In this document: piece by piece, positions 61,001 through 64,000 of the stretch
Position numbering within the stretch: position 1 is the first letter of the stretch
Layout of the letters: each line of letters opens with the position of its first letter
The notes under the pieces: generated by a model
The model's database searches: none
What the model was told of the DNA's origin: nothing
What the model saw: the letters and a program-made list of their open reading frames with translations, nothing else
Made by a program: the position numbers and the translations under genes
DNA from: Candidula unifasciata
Taxonomy: Eukaryota; Mollusca; Gastropoda; Stylommatophora; Geomitridae
Reading direction: 5' to 3'
Assembly (NCBI GenBank): GCA_905116865.2
Contig: CAJHNH020000508.1
Span: forward strand, 127,501-191,500
DNA length: 64,000 bases

Positions 61001-62580
61001 GAGCCTTCAATGACTTTACAGATGGCGAAAAATACTCCTTAGCATGTTAGACATCTTAAAGGACATATAAGAAAAGCAGGTCTAGGGTTCAATATGTTTA
61101 TACAGGTATTCACAGTCTTATGTTACCTCTGACGGCTCCAGTAAAATCAGCGCATCATGCAGCATTTCTTCTTTATTGTCATTGACTTGCAGTTCAGCTA
61201 CCACGGAAGCCTCAACCATGTTCACCAGCCGAGGCAGACATAAGCGGTTAGCCACCTCAATAAGTGTCAAACAGTCTACGCCAGATAAGCAAGGGGATTC
61301 TCCAGTGTACAAATACTCTTGCAGTGCGCAGAAAGTTTCCACTGTGATGCCAGGAAAAGGGATCTGGAAAGTGAACATACATAAAGTCACTCACAAACAC
61401 TTATATAGCTGAATGTTTGGATGAAGTAATCACAAATATAGTACTGCTGTATATAGATAAGAAAACATGGAGGATGACTAAAACAACTGCTAGCAAACTA
61501 CATACAGAATAAGTGGCTATCCACTGAATAACGATCCAAATTATCGAGGTCGAAAATATACCCTAACAGGGCCTCAGTCACGTGTCAAATGCGCACTTCC
61601 GTCGTCTTAAATTGCGCACTTCCGGCGACTTCCGCCACCGCCGAGAGTATCCCCCACGCCGCTCACATGGCATGGATTGGGGATAAACTAGATGGCTGGG
61701 ACTCACGAGCAGCAGCTACTGCATCTCCTGCAGCTTCCTTCATTTTATTTGCTCACGCGGCATGGATTGGGGATAAACTAGATGGCTGGGACTCATGAGC
61801 AGCAGCTACTGCATCTCCTGCAGCTTCCTTCATTTTATTTGCTCGTGAGACCTAGCCATCTAGTTTAGTCCCAATCAAGGCCACGTGAACGGCGGTGGCG
61901 GAAGTCACCGGAAATTCACAATTCGGCGGTGGTGTTATAGTCCCCGGAAGTGCGCAACTGACACGTGAATGAGGCCCTGTTAGGGTATATTTTCAGCCTC
62001 GATAATTTGGGACTGTTATTCGGAGGATAGCCGAATAAGTAATGTAAAGCTTAGGTGGAGAACTAAACAAGTTGCAGCAAATCAAAAACTAGGGAAATAT
62101 GAGGGTGCTAGATAGGACACACATTGGGAAAATGATAATAGTGTAACTGTAATGTTTTTTCACTGAAACTCACACAGCAAAAGAGATACAGAGAGAATGA
62201 AATAAACACAAAGAAGGAAATTATAGACGAAAATAATATCACAGAGACTGGACAGTTTGTTGACTGTAACTGGTCTTGAAAAACTTGTTATGTTTGCCTT
62301 TTGTTTATTTTTTTGTGTGCTAAGACTATAGCTATACTGCAATCAGCTCATTGTCATGGGTTTTAGATGTTTACTTTGTTAATAGACTGCAAACAAATGC
62401 TTAGAAATTTACAGATAACATTCACAACTAATACGGGTACAACTAACAATATTTTCGTTACCACTTCTGATGAGGATTCTATAAAATCGCTGTTAAACAT
62501 CGCATACATCATCTCACAGCGTCCCATGAGAAGAGCCTTGTGGGCTGAGACCACTCCATTATCAACTTCAAAAGAGATAT
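54861..62580 (-). CDS. RHOBTB: RhoBTB family protein, last four exons
   Basis: RhoBTB proteins join an atypical Rho GTPase domain to two BTB domains and act as Cullin-3 ubiquitin ligase adaptors. Four - strand exons splice in frame to 222 residues and a stop. Seen: the second BTB domain, from ISFEVDNGVVSAHKALLMGR through FPGITVETFCALQEYLYTGE and ANRLCLPRLV. Then come the conserved C-terminal region with NATQLAQFCEYVLSINY and the hallmark KKRWPPLW, then YVKEADHYEHS, matching the family pattern RWPPxWYLKEEDHYQ. A tail with RRCGCLCFSRR follows. The GTPase domain, proline-rich linker and first BTB are upstream, beyond 64000. Family is sure; RHOBTB1/2 versus RHOBTB3 is open. The BTB and DHY stretch look 1/2-like, while the Cys-rich tail recalls RHOBTB3. 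Confidence 0.93.
55140..55445 (-). mobile_element. Repeat family E copy, inverted
   Basis: CACCAGGGCCGGTCAGGTAC, CGGCCTGGGGGGCAATGAAC, AACAGTCTGCACACAAATAA, CAGGACTTTCCACTGAAGTT and a (GAA)-type tail. Confidence 0.75.
55700..56175 (+). mobile_element. LINE RT C-terminal fragment
   Basis: Reads KFKYLGSIFTEDGRLDREIE then ARVQKAYAVTYQLAPLLRHP. After a break it continues MQSDQTVYEK, then a G-R-P-R-E-R-W-I-N-D-T stretch. Similar to the LINE at 28370/29195 (KYLISIFSEDGRL). Lies in a RhoBTB intron. Confidence 0.7.
56390..57110 (-). mobile_element. LINE fragments (probable), no open frame
   Basis: Pieces such as CTGGTACCAGGTCATTCTTG, TCAGGTGGCCAAGTCATTTA and ATGTGGTCTTTCCATTTTG look like inverted LINE C-terminal sequence (H-L-A/T-R-M region). 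57110-57765 holds little else; 57480-57600 resembles inverted LINE-N (GCAGCCTGTTGCC, ATCAGCCTGCTCATTACCTC). Confidence 0.4.
57765..58060 (-). mobile_element. LINE-M 3' region
   Basis: ATCATCAGCCTGCAGGACCT, TTACAAAATGCTGCTCTAGT and AACATGGCCAAAGTAGCTCA, then AGGACAAGATGTTGTTTATG, parallel to 37125-37400. Confidence 0.65.
58088..58340 (+). mobile_element. SINE-B copy
   Basis: AGCTGCGGTCGCAAAGAGGC head, GATACCAGGTAATGTCCTGG, AAATAAAGGCAGCTGGTCTG and GGCGTAAAAAAGGATCCTTT. Confidence 0.78.
58408..58660 (+). mobile_element. SINE-B copy
   Basis: GCCGCCGTGGTGCAGCAACT head with GGTTTCAAATC, then AGGTAAAAGGCGGCTGGTGT and CAGTGCTGATTGGTCTAAAA. Tandem with the copy 70 bases upstream. Confidence 0.75.
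58680..58930 (+). mobile_element. LINE-N 3' end
   Basis: Reads GVTRRSGWLTTLRGKARPAD, then STRTLHWLLKMGQSTYGNAL, matching 43970-44050 (RTLRWLLKMG). Confidence 0.65.
58995..59125 (-). mobile_element. Repeat family E, truncated, against RhoBTB exon donor
   Basis: AAAGTCCAGGAATGGACGAA, CAACCAGGACTTTCCGCAGG and TTTACAGTCGGTGAAAGC. It ends at the donor side of the exon at 59132. Confidence 0.72.
59132..59280 (-). CDS. RHOBTB: RhoBTB exon, C-terminal BACK-like region with RWPP
   Basis: Acceptor TTATTCCAACAG, donor GTAAGT. It codes LYNATQLAQFCEYVLSINYC through QEKQDSIEKKRWPPL, ending TG to complete Trp. Copies of repeat family E flank it on both sides in opposite orientations. Confidence 0.94.
59350..59530 (+). 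mobile_element. Repeat family E copy
   Basis: ATTCACCCGCTGTAAACTCT, TCGTCCACTTCTGGACTTTT and TCTTGTTCCAAAACTTGAGT. Confidence 0.75.
59540..60080 (+). mobile_element. Repeat family F, copy 2 (longer)
   Basis: TTAGTTTCAGCGCCATAACA, CTTTGCTCCGCTCCTGTGCC, TTCGCAGCTCACAGTGTCAC and CTGCCTAGCGTCCATTTTGA match copy 1. About 280 bases (59640-59915) are absent from copy 1. Confidence 0.7.
60180..61120. other. RhoBTB intron, nothing recognised
   Basis: 60733-60915 reads QVLPLENPSRAAMHRVIGPE on + after an acceptor-like TTTTTCTACAG, and open frames overlap it on -. No family match and no partner exon, so not called. Confidence 0.4.
61127..61363 (-). CDS. RHOBTB: RhoBTB exon, body of second BTB domain
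   Basis: Acceptor TTCACTTTCCAG, donor GTAACA on the - strand. It codes 79 residues from IPFPGITVETFCALQEYLYT through LTLIEVANRLCLPRLVNMVE to LLEPSE. Phase 0 at both ends. ANRLCLPxLV is strongly conserved in the family. Confidence 0.94.
61515..62032. mobile_element. Foldback DNA element FB, copy 2, 8-bp target duplication
   Basis: GAATAAGT flanks it at 61507-61514 and 62033-62040. Inverted ends begin GGCTATCCACTGAATAACGA (left) and GGCTATCCTCCGAATAACAG (right arm, complement). Both go on through ATATACCCTAACAGGGCCTC. The core shares ACTAGATGGCTGGGACTCAC and GAGCAGCAGCTACTGCATCT with copy 1 and has a 90-bp tandem duplication (61671 and 61761). Confidence 0.9.
62462..62580 (-). CDS. RHOBTB: RhoBTB exon, start of second BTB domain
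   Basis: On the - strand the acceptor is ACTGGATTTCAG and the donor GTAACG. After two bases completing Asp, it codes ISFEVDNGVVSAHKALLMGR, then CEMMYAMFNSDFIESSSEV. The SAHKALL and MF..F.ES patterns are BTB core. Confidence 0.92.
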
Positions 62581-62689
62581 CTGAAATCCAGTAGGTATTT
62601 TCAAAGTCAAGATAGTAGCTAGGAATATATAAAATTTAAGTAAAGAATCCTGTTTGCGCAAGAAGCATCCTGTTCGATTGATGCTAGAC

Positions 62690-62890
62690 TAGATGCTAGT
62701 TTCCGTGGTAAAGAGGCCAAGCCATTTGCCTCCGGCTCTGAAGGTCACTGGATTCATTTCACGGCTCTGCCGTTCATTTGACATGTGCAACTGTTACGGA
62801 CGTCGGTGTTGTATATTTATGTAATATGCTCATCAAGACTCTCTAGCCGCAACGTTTACGTTGATTGTGTTTTTTGTAAGAAGCTGACGG
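62690..62890 (+). mobile_element. tRNA-headed SINE, single copy
   Basis: TTTCCGTGGTAAAGAGGCCA and CACTGGATTCATTTCACGGC (worn A/B boxes), then GTGCAACTGTTACGGACGTC. 62890-63470 is AT-rich with nothing else. Confidence 0.45.
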
Positions 62891-63474
62891 GTTCTGGTTT
62901 TTGTCTGGTTTGATATCTTTTCATGATACTATTTCTGTCAATGTTTAGTCGATAATTAAAAAAAATTGTTTCTCCTGTCTCTAACATTTACAGTATGCAA
63001 GAGCCCTTCAATATAAATTTTAAAAAATATTCATATATTTGCTAAACTCGGGCTAAGATAACATGAAATGGAAGAATTGCATTAGAGTTGCATAAAGTTA
63101 GTGTTCATCTTAAACTCGAAAAGTGTGCAGTTTAAATTAATACTTTCCTATTTGCCTGGTGTGTGGATCGGATATGTAACCCCATAGGACAATTTTCACA
63201 AATATGGTTGCACAATTCACAAGTGAATTCACAAGCTACATAACAAAACTTGTAACATAACATTTGTATTTAGATGGTGGAAAGCACAAAATAAATAAAT
63301 GTACAAAATTAATAAACAAATAAACATCAAGTCTTTAAACCTCTGGAGACAGAACCTTTTTTAAGTTTCAGTGCCAAAAAGACAAAGCCTCCAGGAGGGA
63401 ATTCTCATAGTTTATACATAAAAAATTATGGAAAAAAAAAGCGTTTAATTAACATATACAAAATTCTATATATT

Positions 63475-63655
63475 TGTGTATCCCAAACTTTTCTTGGTTG
63501 CGGCGAGTTTTTTCAATTAAAATTTTTCCGAGGCACCCTAATTTAAGTAAGAGTACAACTTTGTCTTGGTTAAATTAATTATGAAGCTTTTACAATATTT
63601 CGCATGCCCCTGTGAAGAGGTTGCGGCTCCCCCGGGCGCACAGTTTGGGAATCAA
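63475..63655 (+). mobile_element. hAT-like MITE related to 23335
   Basis: TGTATCCCAAACTTTTCTTG at one end and ACAGTTTGGGAATC at the other, with TGCGGCGAG, AGGCACCCTAATTTAAGTAA and CATGCCCCTGTGAAGAGG inside, resembling 23335-23509 inverted. No clear target duplication. Confidence 0.5.
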
Positions 63656-64000
63656 AGATGTAGAAAATTGAATGAGCTAACAGAATATTTATTAATTAAA
63701 CTGAAATCTCAACATTTATTCAAATTAGTTATTCTAATTTGCATAATTTATGAAAGCATTTTCTTTTAAAACTTGGGAACAAACATGACTAAATTAATAA
63801 ATTTGGGTGAATTTTTTTATGGATGAAGCTTGAATAAGTCCTAATACTTGTGCTTTGGGAAGTAAGGCCCTTGGAGGCCCTTCAGACACATCTGGCACAT
63901 GGTTCTACTCATTTTCCTGCCTCCAGCTATGTTTCGGTTGCTATGATGCAACAGTCTTTTTCACCACTGTTGGGTATAGGTAACCCCAGAAAAAAATTGA

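Overview
This is animal nuclear DNA: GT-AG introns of hundreds to thousands of bases, very short exons, no operons, and dense interspersed repeats, microsatellites and minisatellites. A mollusc, perhaps a gastropod, is my best guess. That rests on the mix of CR1/RTE-like LINEs, tRNA-derived SINEs and a SPIN-like hAT element; it is inference, since no species-specific marker was recognised. The many translated open frames that are not exons are repeat-derived or chance.

Two real genes lie tail to tail. On the + strand, 1807-38930 holds the 3' half of a prominin (PROM/CD133-like) gene. Seventeen exons splice in one continuous frame to 506 residues plus a stop codon: the end of the first large extracellular loop, TM3, a short cytoplasmic loop, TM4, the second large extracellular loop with seven N-glycosylation sequons, TM5 and a basic cytoplasmic tail. 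On the - strand, 62580-54861 holds the last four exons of a RhoBTB gene (atypical Rho GTPase with BTB domains, a Cullin-3 substrate adaptor family). They cover the second BTB domain, the conserved C-terminal region with the RWPP motif, and a cysteine-rich basic tail. The 5' parts of both genes lie outside the window. About 16 kb of repeat-rich DNA separates the two stop codons.

The rest is introns and intergenic DNA made largely of repeats. Named here for convenience, they include: SINE-A, -B and -C with tRNA-like heads; retroposon D with a (GACT)n end; family E, the commonest, about twelve copies; family F; LINE fragments of several kinds (RT C-termini, RNase H, endonuclease); a two-member foldback DNA transposon family with 8-bp target duplications; a SPIN-like hAT MITE; a solo LTR; and tandem arrays. 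Many insertions carry exact target-site duplications, so nested insertion histories can be read directly.

The points most worth a second look are: the SPIN-like element (a family known for horizontal transfer); the 43-copy 38-bp minisatellite grown from a LINE 3' tail, with a 190-bp higher-order period; the foldback family; the perfect 195-bp inverted repeat at 50.8-51.8 kb; and a decayed duplicate of the prominin TM4 exon.
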